17,699 bases of DNA from CBDULQ01 sp965368115 (GTDB lineage Bacteria > Pseudomonadota > Gammaproteobacteria > SZUA-229). The notes under the pieces are model-generated. The model saw only the letters and a list, made by a program, of their open reading frames with translations, was not told where the DNA came from and ran no database searches. This document shows positions 1-6,114 of this stretch, piece by piece. The DNA is taken from NCBI GenBank assembly GCA_965368115.1, contig CBDULQ010000049.1, positions 1 to 17,699 of the forward strand, in the 5' to 3' direction. The position numbers were made by a program, and so were the translations under genes. Position 1 is the stretch's first letter, and each line of letters opens with the position of its first letter.

Positions 1-150
1 AACATCCACTTTCCCCGATCACTTTCTCCCTGAAAGACGGGTGCTCTCTTCGCAGTCCACAAAAATACCTCCTCCTTCCAGACACCTTCATCGAATCAAC
101 CCATCCATTAACTTGAACGCTCGGCTCGGAACTCTAATCCAGACGGGCGG
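1..150. other. Non-coding left edge, no supported gene
   Basis: I find no convincing coding region here. On the minus strand an ATG at 6-4 is preceded by a GGGGA-like ribosome-binding sequence, so a divergent gene could begin there and run off the left edge, but only two codons are visible. A strong purine run (AGGAGG type, minus strand, about 69-80) lies further upstream without a good downstream reading frame. Confidence 0.4.
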
Positions 151-238
151 CTTAAGACAATTTTAAGCCCACCTTAAGTCAATTTTAAGCCAGCGTTAAG
201 ACTCGCCACGATTTATCCCACATTAAGACAACGCTAAG
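151..238 (+). promoter_or_regulatory. Array of PmrA/BasR-like boxes upstream of eptA
   Basis: Five hexamers follow one another with exactly 5 bases between each pair: CTTAAG (151-156), TTTAAG (162-167), CTTAAG (173-178), TTTAAG (184-189) and GTTAAG (195-200). A second pair, ATTAAG (222-227) and GCTAAG (233-238), has the same 5-base gap and overlaps where the -35 region should be. The known PmrA box is YTTAAK-N5-YTTAAK, so the match in both hexamer and spacing is close. OmpR-type regulators such as PmrA bind direct repeats at this 11-bp pitch. That this array activates the adjacent eptA is inference; no pmrAB genes lie in the window. Confidence 0.8.
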
Positions 239-253
239 TTTCAGCATATAAAT
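222..253 (+). promoter_or_regulatory. Likely activated promoter of eptA
   Basis: TATAAA at 247-252 is a good -10 candidate. No TTGACA-like -35 is found at the matching distance; the last box pair (222-238) occupies that place instead. This is what is expected of a promoter that depends on an OmpR-family activator. The transcript would start near 259, about 60 bases before the chosen start codon. Confidence 0.5.
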
Positions 254-318
254 TCGTCAGTCAAACGATGCTATCCCCATGCATCGTAACCACTTTTACG
301 GATCAATTGATTTTATAT

Positions 319-2019
319 ATGCGTAATCTTAAAACCTTTTTACAGCGCCTGCCCCAGGTCAATGCCAACGCGCTGATCGCATTGAGCACCCTGTTTATCG
401 TAACTTTTAACAACCAGACTTTCTGGCGTCAGCTGTTTGGTGTTATCGATACCAGCTCCCAATCGCACACACTGTTTGTTGTTGCCGTGGCGGCATTGCA
501 ATTTACCCTGCTCTATGTGCTTTTGTCCCTGTTTGCATGGCACCGCTGGCTTAAACCCCTGCTTGCGCTGGCGTTGGTGAGCAGTGCCGCATTGGGTTAT
601 TTCATGGATGCTTTCGGTACGGTGGTCGATACCCATATGATCCAGAACGCGATGGAAACCGACAGCGCGGAGGCGCTTGACCTGCTCAGCCCAAGCATGA
701 TCGGTCACCTGTTGATCTATGGCATGCTGCCTGGCCTGCTGGTATTGCTCATGCCGATCAAGCAACGGCGCTGGAATCGTTCACTGGCTCAGCGTCTGGT
801 ATTACTCAGCGTTACTATTTCGATTACTGCGACCCTCAGTTATTTCTCCTATCGCGATATCTCGTTTATCTTCCGCGAAAACCGGGCTATCACTTTTATG
901 ATCAACCCACTGTATCCGTTGCGTTCAGCGATTAAATATGTGCGCGACCAGCATACCAGTCCCACGGAGTTTCAGGTGGTGTTCGATGATGCGCATCGCG
1001 ATCCCATGCTGGCCAATGAACAACGTCATAGCCTGTTCGTCATGGTGCTGGGCGAAACGGCGCGTGCCGACAACTTTCACCTCAACGGTTATTCACGCGA
1101 AACCACGCCTGAGCTCGAGCAGCGCCAGGTCCTGAACTTTACAAACACCTCGTCCTGCGGCACCGCAACCGCCATCTCCGTGCCCTGTATTTTCTCCGTG
1201 CTCGATCACGACAATTACGACGACGGCACCGCACGCAACAGTGAAAACCTGATGGATGCATTAAAGCGCGCCGGTATCGAAACACTGTGGCGGGAAAATA
1301 ATTCCGGCTGCAAGGGCGTGTGTGCCCGCACTCCCACGCAAACTATGGTCGAATTGAATCCGCAGGACTTCTGTAACGAAGATGGTTGTTTTGACGAAGC
1401 CCTGTTGTTCCGCTTACAGGATTTTATCGACAAGCTGGATCACGACGCAGTGATCGTATTGCACCAGCAGGGCAGTCACGGCCCCGCCTATTTCAAACGC
1501 TATCCGCAACAATTTGCCCGCTTCCAGCCGGCCTGTGACCAGGCCGATGTGCAGAACTGCAGTTACCAGGAAGTGGTCAACGCCTATGACAACAGTATTC
1601 TGTATACCGACCATGTCCTGGGCAAGGTGATCGATCTGCTGAAATCAAACAGCCAACGTTTCGATACCGCCATGCTGTATGTTTCAGACCACGGCGAATC
1701 GCTGGGGGAGAACGGTGTATTTCTGCATGGCCTGCCCTACCTGATTGCGCCAGAACAGCAGACCCATGTGCCCTTCATGATGTGGTTGTCGAAGCCGTTC
1801 ATGGCGAGCCGCCAGCTGGATGAACAATGTCTGAGTCGCCAGCAGCAGGCCAGCTGGTCGCACGACAATATCCTGCACTCGATGCTCGGTGCTTCCGGCG
1901 TACTGACCCGTCAATACGATCCGGCCCTGGACATCTTCAGCGCCTGTCGCAACCCCTCAACCAACCGCATTGCCGGCCAGCCCGGCGCCAGCGAAGCCAG
2001 GGCCGACCAGCTACTGTAA
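319..2019 (+). CDS. eptA: Lipid A phosphoethanolamine transferase, EptA/PmrC/MCR family
   Basis: Inner-membrane enzyme expected to move phosphoethanolamine from phosphatidylethanolamine to lipid A, lowering surface negative charge and sensitivity to cationic peptides. With the start at 319 it has 566 residues, the usual family size. Five hydrophobic segments fill roughly residues 12-190, followed by a periplasmic alkaline-phosphatase-fold domain. Visible zinc/catalytic residues are E246 in GETARADNF, the nucleophile T284 in CGTATA, D457/H458 in DHGESLGE, H387 in GSHGPAYF and H470 in FLHGLPY. Cysteine pairs, including C280/C290, match the periplasmic disulfides of the family. An in-frame ATG at 268 would add 17 residues; 319 is preferred because the MRNLKTFLQRLP start leads straight into the first membrane helix. 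The PmrA-like box array upstream supports stress-inducible control. Which lipid is modified is inferred from family membership. Confidence 0.92.
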   Translation: MRNLKTFLQRLPQVNANALIALSTLFIVTFNNQTFWRQLFGVIDTSSQSHTLFVVAVAALQFTLLYVLLSLFAWHRWLKPLLALALVSSAALGYFMDAFGTVVDTHMIQNAMETDSAEALDLLSPSMIGHLLIYGMLPGLLVLLMPIKQRRWNRSLAQRLVLLSVTISITATLSYFSYRDISFIFRENRAITFMINPLYPLRSAIKYVRDQHTSPTEFQVVFDDAHRDPMLANEQRHSLFVMVLGETARADNFHLNGYSRETTPELEQRQVLNFTNTSSCGTATAISVPCIFSVLDHDNYDDGTARNSENLMDALKRAGIETLWRENNSGCKGVCARTPTQTMVELNPQDFCNEDGCFDEALLFRLQDFIDKLDHDAVIVLHQQGSHGPAYFKRYPQQFARFQPACDQADVQNCSYQEVVNAYDNSILYTDHVLGKVIDLLKSNSQRFDTAMLYVSDHGESLGENGVFLHGLPYLIAPEQQTHVPFMMWLSKPFMASRQLDEQCLSRQQQASWSHDNILHSMLGASGVLTRQYDPALDIFSACRNPSTNRIAGQPGASEARADQLL

Positions 2020-2027
2020 TCCCCCCG

Positions 2028-2054
2028 GCCGGGACATCCGTCCCGGCTTATTTC
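2028..2054 (+). terminator. Rho-independent terminator of eptA
   Basis: GCCGGGAC (2028-2035), a four-base loop ATCC, and GTCCCGGC (2040-2047) form a perfect 8-bp GC-rich stem followed by TTATTTC. It begins 8 bases after the eptA stop codon. Confidence 0.8.
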
Positions 2055-2142
2055 GCCCGCCCGGCGAGCACAAAAAAAATTCATTTTTCTCTGTAAGGAA
2101 TCCGCCCTCCCTGCGACTACCTCATCAGGACCGGATATTCAG

Positions 2143-2174
2143 CCTGCCCGAAGGGCCAGGGAGACTGGTCTTTT
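2143..2174 (+). promoter_or_regulatory. Small hairpin with T-run in the leader before the HvfA-like gene
   Basis: CCTG-CCC (2143-2149), loop GAA and GGG-C-CAGG (2153-2160) can pair with one bulged base, and a TCTTTT run follows at 2169-2174. It resembles a weak terminator or leader attenuator just ahead of the peptide gene. The surrounding gap (2055-2201) should hold that gene's promoter, but I could not identify a convincing one. Confidence 0.3.
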
Positions 2175-2201
2175 GCAATCCTTTAACTTTGGAGAAATCA
2201 G

Positions 2202-2519
2202 ATGAATCGAATGATCAGTGTAAAACGACTGCTTGTCGCCTTCGCCACCCTGCTGCTCATCGGTGCAGGCACCAGCAGCGCCATGGCCGACAGCACAAAC
2301 CCTTTTGGAATCAGTGATTTAGAGTCCAGCCCCCTGATTCTCGCCAGCAACGACAAATGCGGCGCCAGCAAATGTGGCGATAGCAAAAAATGCGGCGACA
2401 GCAAAAAATGCGGCGATAGCAAGAAATGCGGTGACAGCAAAAAGTGTGGCGACAGCAAGAAATGCGGCGACGGTAAGCCGAAAGAAAAATGCGGTACTGC
2501 CAAGTGCGGCGGTAATTAA
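2202..2519 (+). CDS. HvfA-like secreted Cys-repeat peptide, candidate copper-binding RiPP precursor
   Basis: 105-residue secreted small protein. Residues 1-29 form a signal peptide (basic start, hydrophobic LLVAFATLLLIG core, AMA cleavage before D30). After a short spacer the C-terminal half (53-105) is hydrophilic and carries nine Cys, all in KCG: six consecutive KCGDSK/KCGDGK units, with single KCG motifs on both sides. Known HvfA/bufferin-type precursors have a signal peptide and repeated CG motifs whose Cys are converted to thioamide/oxazolone groups by a DUF692 (MNIO) enzyme, giving copper binders. The ribosome-binding site GGAG (2191-2194) is 7 bases from the ATG. The next gene encodes a DoxX/HvfX-like protein, but no DUF692 or DUF2063 gene is present nearby, so modification of this peptide is inferred and the enzyme would have to come from elsewhere. 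An unmodified Cys-rich metal-binding peptide is the alternative. Confidence 0.8.
   Translation: MNRMISVKRLLVAFATLLLIGAGTSSAMADSTNPFGISDLESSPLILASNDKCGASKCGDSKKCGDSKKCGDSKKCGDSKKCGDSKKCGDGKPKEKCGTAKCGGN
2370..2477 (+). repeat. Six tandem 18-bp units encoding KCGDSK
   Basis: Units start at 2370, 2388, 2406, 2424, 2442 and 2460 and all keep frame. They differ mostly at synonymous positions (TGC/TGT, GAC/GAT, AAA/AAG); the last unit encodes KCGDGK. The synonymous drift argues for an old array kept for its peptide sequence rather than a very recent expansion. Confidence 0.9.
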
Positions 2520-2534
2520 GCCGTCATTCGACCG

Positions 2535-2566
2535 GGGATCGGCCTCGCAATGGCGGGGCTGATCCC
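2535..2566 (+). promoter_or_regulatory. 14-bp hairpin between the peptide gene and the hvfX-like gene
   Basis: The arms 2535-2548 and 2553-2566 pair along all 14 positions, with two G-U wobbles (2541/2560 and 2545/2556) and a four-base loop AATG. It begins 15 bases after the peptide stop codon. No T-run follows, so it is unlikely to be a full terminator. A stabilising 3' end or partial attenuator that gives more peptide transcript than downstream transcript fits its position. Confidence 0.6.
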
Positions 2567-2659
2567 AACCTGCCGGGCATGGACGACGCTTCACAGCCCG
2601 AGTACCCTGAAACACACACCGGATTCGCGCTCTGTACATCAAACGACTGGAGAGGCTCA

Positions 2660-3256
2660 ATGGTTCTTCTAATGGATCGCCTGTATAACCTGCTCAACAC
2701 CACACGCGCCGTGGATTTTCTGGCACCGCTGGCACTGCGCCTGTACCTGGCCCCCATATTCTGGATGGCCGGCAGCAAAAAACTGGCTAACATGGAATCC
2801 ACCATCGCCTGGTTCGGCAATCCGGACTGGGGACTGGGCCTGCCGTTTCCGACCCTGATGGCCTGGCTGGCGGCCCTGACCGAGGCTGGCGGCGCGATAC
2901 TGCTGCTGTTCGGGTTTGCCGTGCGCTGGATATCCCTGCCACTGATGGTCACCATGCTGGTGGCGGCAGTCACCGTACACTGGCAAAACGGCTGGCTGGC
3001 GATTGCCGAAGGCAGTGGATTCTTCGCCAGTGAACGCACCATGGGCGCCATCGACCGGCTGGAACGTGCGGAAAACATCCTGCGCGAACACGGCAACTAC
3101 AGCTGGCTGACCGAACACGGCAGTTTTGTGGTGCTCAACAACGGCATCGAATTCGCGGCCACCTATTTCATCATGCTGCTGGTGCTGTTCTTTTACGGCG
3201 CCGGGCGTTATCTGTCGGCGGACTACTGGATTCAACGCCGCTGGTTCAGGTACTAG
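2660..3256 (+). CDS. DoxX-family membrane protein, HvfX-like
   Basis: 198-residue integral membrane protein of the DoxX superfamily, with four main hydrophobic segments (roughly residues 13-35, 60-85, 88-108 and 165-190). A conserved-looking loop between the third and fourth segments contains ASERTMGAIDRLERAENIL. The ending NNGIEFAATYFIMLL...GAGRYLSADYW matches my recollection of the DoxX proteins in hvf/buf copper-RiPP operons. Such members are called HvfX; their biochemical role is unsettled, with a part in copper or redox handling or peptide maturation proposed. I chose the ATG at 2660 because GGAGAGG (2649-2655) lies just before it; an in-frame ATG at 2579 has no such site and would add 27 non-hydrophobic residues. 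It follows the peptide gene after 140 bases that contain the hairpin. Confidence 0.8.
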   Translation: MVLLMDRLYNLLNTTRAVDFLAPLALRLYLAPIFWMAGSKKLANMESTIAWFGNPDWGLGLPFPTLMAWLAALTEAGGAILLLFGFAVRWISLPLMVTMLVAAVTVHWQNGWLAIAEGSGFFASERTMGAIDRLERAENILREHGNYSWLTEHGSFVVLNNGIEFAATYFIMLLVLFFYGAGRYLSADYWIQRRWFRY

Positions 3257-3257
3257 G

Positions 3258-3284
3258 TTCACAAAAGGCTAACGTCTTTATAAC
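3258..3284 (+). promoter_or_regulatory. Weak sigma70-like promoter before the ECF sigma gene
   Basis: TTCACA (3258-3263) and TATAAC (3279-3284) are 15 bases apart, shorter than ideal, in the 72-base gap between the DoxX gene and the sigma gene. I could not identify a convincing ECF-type promoter in this gap. Confidence 0.2.
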
Positions 3285-3328
3285 AAAAGAAAATTGCCCT
3301 TTTCAGGCGCTGGCATTACCGGTACTTT

Positions 3329-3913
3329 ATGGTCAGCATGAATGACCATACTACTCAAAGCACGGAGCAACGCGTCGACGCCGGACAACTGGCCGCGCTG
3401 CATCATGATATGCTGCGCTTTGCGCGCCTGCAGTTGCGCGACGAGCAGGCCGCGGAAGACGCGGTGCAGGAAGCCCTGGCCGCAGCGCTGAAGTCAGACG
3501 GTTTTCGCGGCGAGGCCCAGCTCAAATCCTGGGTATTCGCCATACTGCGCAACAAGATCATCGATCAGATTCGCGAGCGCAGTCGACATCCGACCCAGCC
3601 GCTGGAAGAAGACGATGACGCCCTGCAGGCGGAACTGTTCAAGGCCAACGGACACTGGCAACGATCGGCTCGACCGACCAGCTGGCGAAACCCGGAGGCC
3701 TGCCTGGAAGACGAACAGTTCTGGATGGTCTTCGAGGCCTGCCTGGATCACCTGCCGGAAAACCCGGCACGGGTATTCATGATGCGCGAGCATCTGGGTC
3801 TGGAGGTCGCCGAAATCTGTACCGAGTTACAGATTAGCCAGAGTAACTGCTGGGTCCTGATGCACCGGGCGAGGATGCGATTGAGGGAATGTCTGGAAGA
3901 TAATTTCATGTAA
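3329..3913 (+). CDS. ECF-type RNA polymerase sigma factor
   Basis: 194-residue ECF sigma factor. Region 2 spans about residues 20-85, with AEDAVQEALAAAL and the DNA-melting/-10 helix LKSWVFAILRNKIIDQIRER. A long acidic linker follows (about 90-130, LEEDDDALQ...RNPEACLEDEQFW). Region 4 (about 137-190) contains LPENPARVFMMREHLGLEVAEIC and the helix-turn-helix SQSNCWVLMHRARMRLRECL. Neither candidate start (3329, or 3338 giving MNDHTTQ) has a strong ribosome-binding site. It lies on the same strand as the HvfA/HvfX-like genes and 13 bases before a zinc-finger anti-sigma candidate. ECF sigma/anti-sigma pairs are known partners of copper-RiPP loci, so it probably controls this locus in response to metal or oxidative stress. 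Its exact ECF group is not assigned. Confidence 0.88.
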   Translation: MVSMNDHTTQSTEQRVDAGQLAALHHDMLRFARLQLRDEQAAEDAVQEALAAALKSDGFRGEAQLKSWVFAILRNKIIDQIRERSRHPTQPLEEDDDALQAELFKANGHWQRSARPTSWRNPEACLEDEQFWMVFEACLDHLPENPARVFMMREHLGLEVAEICTELQISQSNCWVLMHRARMRLRECLEDNFM

Positions 3914-3926
3914 GAGGCTGGCAACA

Positions 3927-4100
3927 ATGCTGAAATGCAAGCAGGCGACTCAACTCATGTCCGAGGCACAGGACCGTGAGCTGACCCGGTCCGAACGACT
4001 CAGCCTGAAATTCCATCTGCTCATTTGTAGCGGCTGCAAAAACTACAATCGCCACCTGAAATTCATCCGTAAAGCCATGCAGAGACTCGGCCGGCGCTAG
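3927..4100 (+). CDS. Small zinc-finger anti-sigma factor candidate (zf-HC2/ZAS type)
   Basis: 57-residue soluble protein starting with ATG at 3927 (MLKCKQATQLMSEAQDREL), 13 bases after the sigma stop. It carries the zinc-binding anti-sigma pattern: an early Cys (C4), then H30-LLI-C34-SG-C37, the Hx3Cx2C signature of ZAS proteins, followed by a basic tail (IRKAMQRLGRR). There is no membrane segment, so this would be a cytosolic, possibly redox- or metal-sensitive anti-sigma factor for the sigma just upstream. Members this short contain only the ZAS core. The pairing is inferred from adjacency and the motif; a copper- or thiol-responsive switch is plausible but not shown. Confidence 0.82.
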   Translation: MLKCKQATQLMSEAQDRELTRSERLSLKFHLLICSGCKNYNRHLKFIRKAMQRLGRR

Positions 4101-4230
4101 TGAAGCCGCCAGCCAGTGTATAAACCGTTCGACCTGTTCGATCATTGCTTGCGCTGCTGCCGCATCCTTACCGGCTCCAGCAAGTTGCAGACCGTTATAT
4201 TTCATCCTGCATCGATCTTTTCTTTCCGAC

Positions 4231-4653
4231 TCATGTCAGTCGCTGCACCAGTTCGATGGCGTAGCCGTCCGGATCTTCCACGAAAGCAATCACCTCGTCC
4301 ATTCCCTGTATGCGGGTTGGCGGACAGGTCACTTTGGCGCCCTGTTCCCAGACCTCCGCACAGGCCTTCCGGCAATCATCGACCTGGATCGCAATATGCC
4401 CATAAGCGCTACCATGGTCATAGCGCTCCACGCCCAGGTTGTATGTCAGTTCGAGTACCGGACCACTGGATTCATCCTGGTAACCCATAAAGCACAGATG
4501 ATATTTTTCACGTCTGTTTTCATAACGACGTAACACCTGCATACCCAGCACCCGGGTATAAAAATCGATACTGCGTTGCATATCCCCGACTCTTAACATC
4601 GTGTGCAGGATGCGGCGCCGTTCGGACATCGACTCGACTTGCGTCATATTCAT
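4231..4653 (-). CDS. gloA: Lactoylglutathione lyase (glyoxalase I), GloA type
   Basis: Converts the hemithioacetal of methylglyoxal and glutathione to S-lactoylglutathione in the cytosol. The 140 residues form two vicinal-oxygen-chelate modules. The metal ligands line up with the bacterial nickel-type enzyme: H17 (ILHTMLRVGD), E68 (VLELTYN), H86 (AYGHIAI) and E134 (GYAIELV). The family hallmark VEDPDGYAIEL is present and the length is that of the short Ni/Co-type enzymes. The start at 4653 is backed by GGGAG (4660-4664, minus strand); it gives a 14-residue extension before the position where E. coli GloA starts. It lies 60 bases downstream of the YdhR-like gene on the same strand and is probably cotranscribed with it, placing it under the TetR regulator. 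Confidence 0.93.
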   Translation of the reverse strand: MNMTQVESMSERRRILHTMLRVGDMQRSIDFYTRVLGMQVLRRYENRREKYHLCFMGYQDESSGPVLELTYNLGVERYDHGSAYGHIAIQVDDCRKACAEVWEQGAKVTCPPTRIQGMDEVIAFVEDPDGYAIELVQRLT

Positions 4654-4713
4654 TGTTTTCTCCCAGCCATGGTCGTTAATGCGCCCCCGATAAAGGGGAC
4701 GCGATACGGTTGA

Positions 4714-5346
4714 TCACTCGTAAAACGGGGACTGCATATCCCGGCTGGCCTGTTCGGTAATACCTGCATCAAAAATACGTGTGGTATAAGCCGCATTCAT
4801 TGCCGCCGCCTCGCCCGGAAAAAACGCCAGTGCAAATGCGGTTGCATTCTCGATGTTATCGAAAGCATAGAAACCACCCACCGTATTATTATGCAGTCCA
4901 CTCAACCAGGTTTTGCTCAGCAGTCCCGGCTGCTGTTTTATCGCCGTGTTTATTTCAGGCCAGTGAACCTGGACCATCGCCAGATTAATCTGCACTTCCG
5001 TATACAGATAAGCCCCGGGATGACGACTCGGACGGGAGCCATAATGTACCGAATTCATATCCCGGCTGGCCTGTTCCGTTTGCGAAGCATCAAAAATACG
5101 CGTGGTCTGGGCAACGCCGAAGTTACGGGCTTCATCCGGGAAATAGCCGGTCACGAATTGCTGGGCATGTTCGATGCTGTCGAAGGTATAAAATCCACCC
5201 AGGGAATGGTTGTTGATACCGGCCAGCCAGGTTTTATTTAACAGGCCCGGCTGCTGTTTCAGGACCGGGTTCAACTCCTGCCAGGGCGCCTTGTCGAAAG
5301 GCACCGAGACCTGCAACTCAGTGTAAACAAATGCTTGGTTAGACAT
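4714..5346 (-). CDS. Tandemly duplicated YdhR-like monooxygenase-family protein
   Basis: 210-residue cytosolic protein made of two similar halves, about 1-105 and 110-210. Each half has the same succession of motifs: YTEVQ/YTELQ, QQPGLL-KTWL-G, GGFY-FD and TTRIFDA-TEQASRDM. The motif order, with QPGLL-K-W and GG-Y-F, resembles E. coli YdhR (about 100 residues), a dimeric alpha/beta-barrel protein proposed to act on aromatic or quinone-like compounds. Here one chain would form the whole two-domain barrel that YdhR builds as a dimer. The start is supported by AAGGAA just upstream on the minus strand. It is transcribed divergently from the TetR gene across the operator cluster and is followed by gloA. 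The reaction is unknown; detoxification of a reactive carbonyl or quinone is inferred from the context. Confidence 0.8.
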   Translation of the reverse strand: MSNQAFVYTELQVSVPFDKAPWQELNPVLKQQPGLLNKTWLAGINNHSLGGFYTFDSIEHAQQFVTGYFPDEARNFGVAQTTRIFDASQTEQASRDMNSVHYGSRPSRHPGAYLYTEVQINLAMVQVHWPEINTAIKQQPGLLSKTWLSGLHNNTVGGFYAFDNIENATAFALAFFPGEAAAMNAAYTTRIFDAGITEQASRDMQSPFYE

Positions 5347-5400
5347 GATTTTTCCTTTTTGAGTGAGCGAGTGTTATGGGCGGCGCCTGCCCATTTAAAA

Positions 5401-5473
5401 TATAACGATCGCTATATAAATATAAAAACATAGCGGTCGTTATATTGTCAATAAAAATATAGCGATCGTTATA
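5401..5473. promoter_or_regulatory. Three palindromic TetR-type operators in the divergent promoter region
   Basis: Three 16-bp near-palindromes share one consensus: TATAACGATCGCTATA (5401-5416), CATAGCGGTCGTTATA (5429-5444) and TATAGCGATCGTTATA (5458-5473). Their centres are 28 and 29 bp apart. Operator 2 sits between the -35 and -10 of the leftward promoter, and operator 3 overlaps the -10 of the rightward promoter. They are most likely bound by the adjacent TetR protein, repressing both itself and the YdhR-like/gloA operon until an inducer arrives. Confidence 0.88.
5423..5451 (-). promoter_or_regulatory. Leftward promoter of the YdhR-like/gloA operon
   Basis: On the minus strand a perfect TTGACA (5451-5446) is followed after 17 bases by an AT-only -10 region (TTTTTATAT, from 5428 down). 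Operator 2 fills the spacer exactly, the classic arrangement for repression. Confidence 0.65.
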
Positions 5474-5474
5474 T
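5445..5474 (+). promoter_or_regulatory. Rightward promoter of the TetR gene
   Basis: TTGTCA (5445-5450) and TTATAT (5469-5474), with 18 bp between, form a plausible sigma70 promoter. Its -35 overlaps the leftward -35 and its -10 lies within operator 3. Transcription would begin only a few bases before the ATG at 5487, giving a nearly leaderless message, in line with the absence of a ribosome-binding site. Confidence 0.5.
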
Positions 5475-5486
5475 GCTCGGGTTACA

Positions 5487-6077
5487 ATGAGCGACATGAG
5501 TAGCAAAAAACAGCAAACCCGGCAGCGCATGCTGGACGCCGCGAGTCAGAGTTTTCGCAGTAAGGGGTATGCCGGAATTGGTGTAGATGGTATCGCCAGA
5601 TCGGCGGGCGTCACTTCCGGGGCATTCTATGCGCACTTCGGCTCCAAGGACGCCGCTTTTGAAGCAGCGTTGGTGCAGGGCCTCGACGAAGTCATCGAAG
5701 CGATCCCCCGGTTTAAACAGCAGGCAGGTTCCCAGTGGCCGAAGGCGTTTGCCGAATACTACCTGAGCCGCTCTCATCGCGAAGACCTGAGTCACGGCTG
5801 CGCCATGGCGACCCTGACGCCGGAAGTGGTACGCACCGGGACGGAATTACACGCGGCCTATGAAAAAAAAATGAAAACGATTGTCGATCTGATAGCAGAC
5901 GGCCTGGACGACATGGATGAGGATATCGAGCAACGCCGTGATCGGGCCTGGGCCTTTCTTGGCGTACTCATCGGCGGTATCACCCTGGCTCGGGCCGTTA
6001 AAACCCGCACCACTGCCGATCGTATTTCGACCGATATCGTATCCGCTGCACTCGGAATTGTCGGACAGGCCGACTGA
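5487..6077 (+). CDS. TetR/AcrR-family transcriptional repressor
   Basis: 196-residue regulator. The N-terminal helix-turn-helix (about residues 10-55) reads TRQRMLDAASQSFRSKGYAGIGVDGIARSAGVTSGAFYAHFGSKD, given here only to mark the TetR signature with its GAFYAHF recognition end. The rest is an all-helical ligand-binding/dimer domain with HGCAMATLTPEV near residue 105, as in TetR members that pair with oxidoreductase or detoxification genes. It diverges from the YdhR-like/gloA pair and has operators in front of both, so autorepression and control of that operon are likely. An in-frame ATG at 5496 (MSSKKQQ) is an alternative start. The ligand is unknown; an electrophile or quinone is a guess from the target genes. 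Confidence 0.9.
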   Translation: MSDMSSKKQQTRQRMLDAASQSFRSKGYAGIGVDGIARSAGVTSGAFYAHFGSKDAAFEAALVQGLDEVIEAIPRFKQQAGSQWPKAFAEYYLSRSHREDLSHGCAMATLTPEVVRTGTELHAAYEKKMKTIVDLIADGLDDMDEDIEQRRDRAWAFLGVLIGGITLARAVKTRTTADRISTDIVSAALGIVGQAD

Positions 6078-6114
6078 TCGATCATGGTGCGCCTGCAAGC
6101 TTGAGGTGCAGATA

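Noticed and set aside
268..318. Upstream in-frame ATG for eptA
   Set aside because: It lies within about 10 bases of the predicted transcript start, and the extra 17 residues precede a normal EptA N-terminus.
340..765. Long minus-strand open frame inside eptA, and similar frames inside desaturase, GGDEF/EAL, Amt and binding-protein genes
   Set aside because: These mirror the codon pattern of the real genes on the other strand and show no independent domains or start signals.
2098..2125. Possible ECF-type promoter (GGAAT ... CGACTA) before the HvfA-like gene
   Set aside because: The -10 part is weak and I could not find the same pair before the sigma gene, so the match may be chance.
2579..2659. 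Upstream in-frame start for the DoxX gene
   Set aside because: No ribosome-binding site there, while GGAGAGG precedes the ATG at 2660; the added residues do not look like part of the domain.
3906..4205. Minus-strand open frame whose first 35 codons have protein-like composition (starts MKYNGLQLAGAGKDAAAAQA), 25 bases downstream of gloA
   Set aside because: Most of it runs antisense through the well-supported anti-sigma gene, and the start has no properly spaced ribosome-binding site. A remnant or very small gene at 4101-4205 cannot be excluded.
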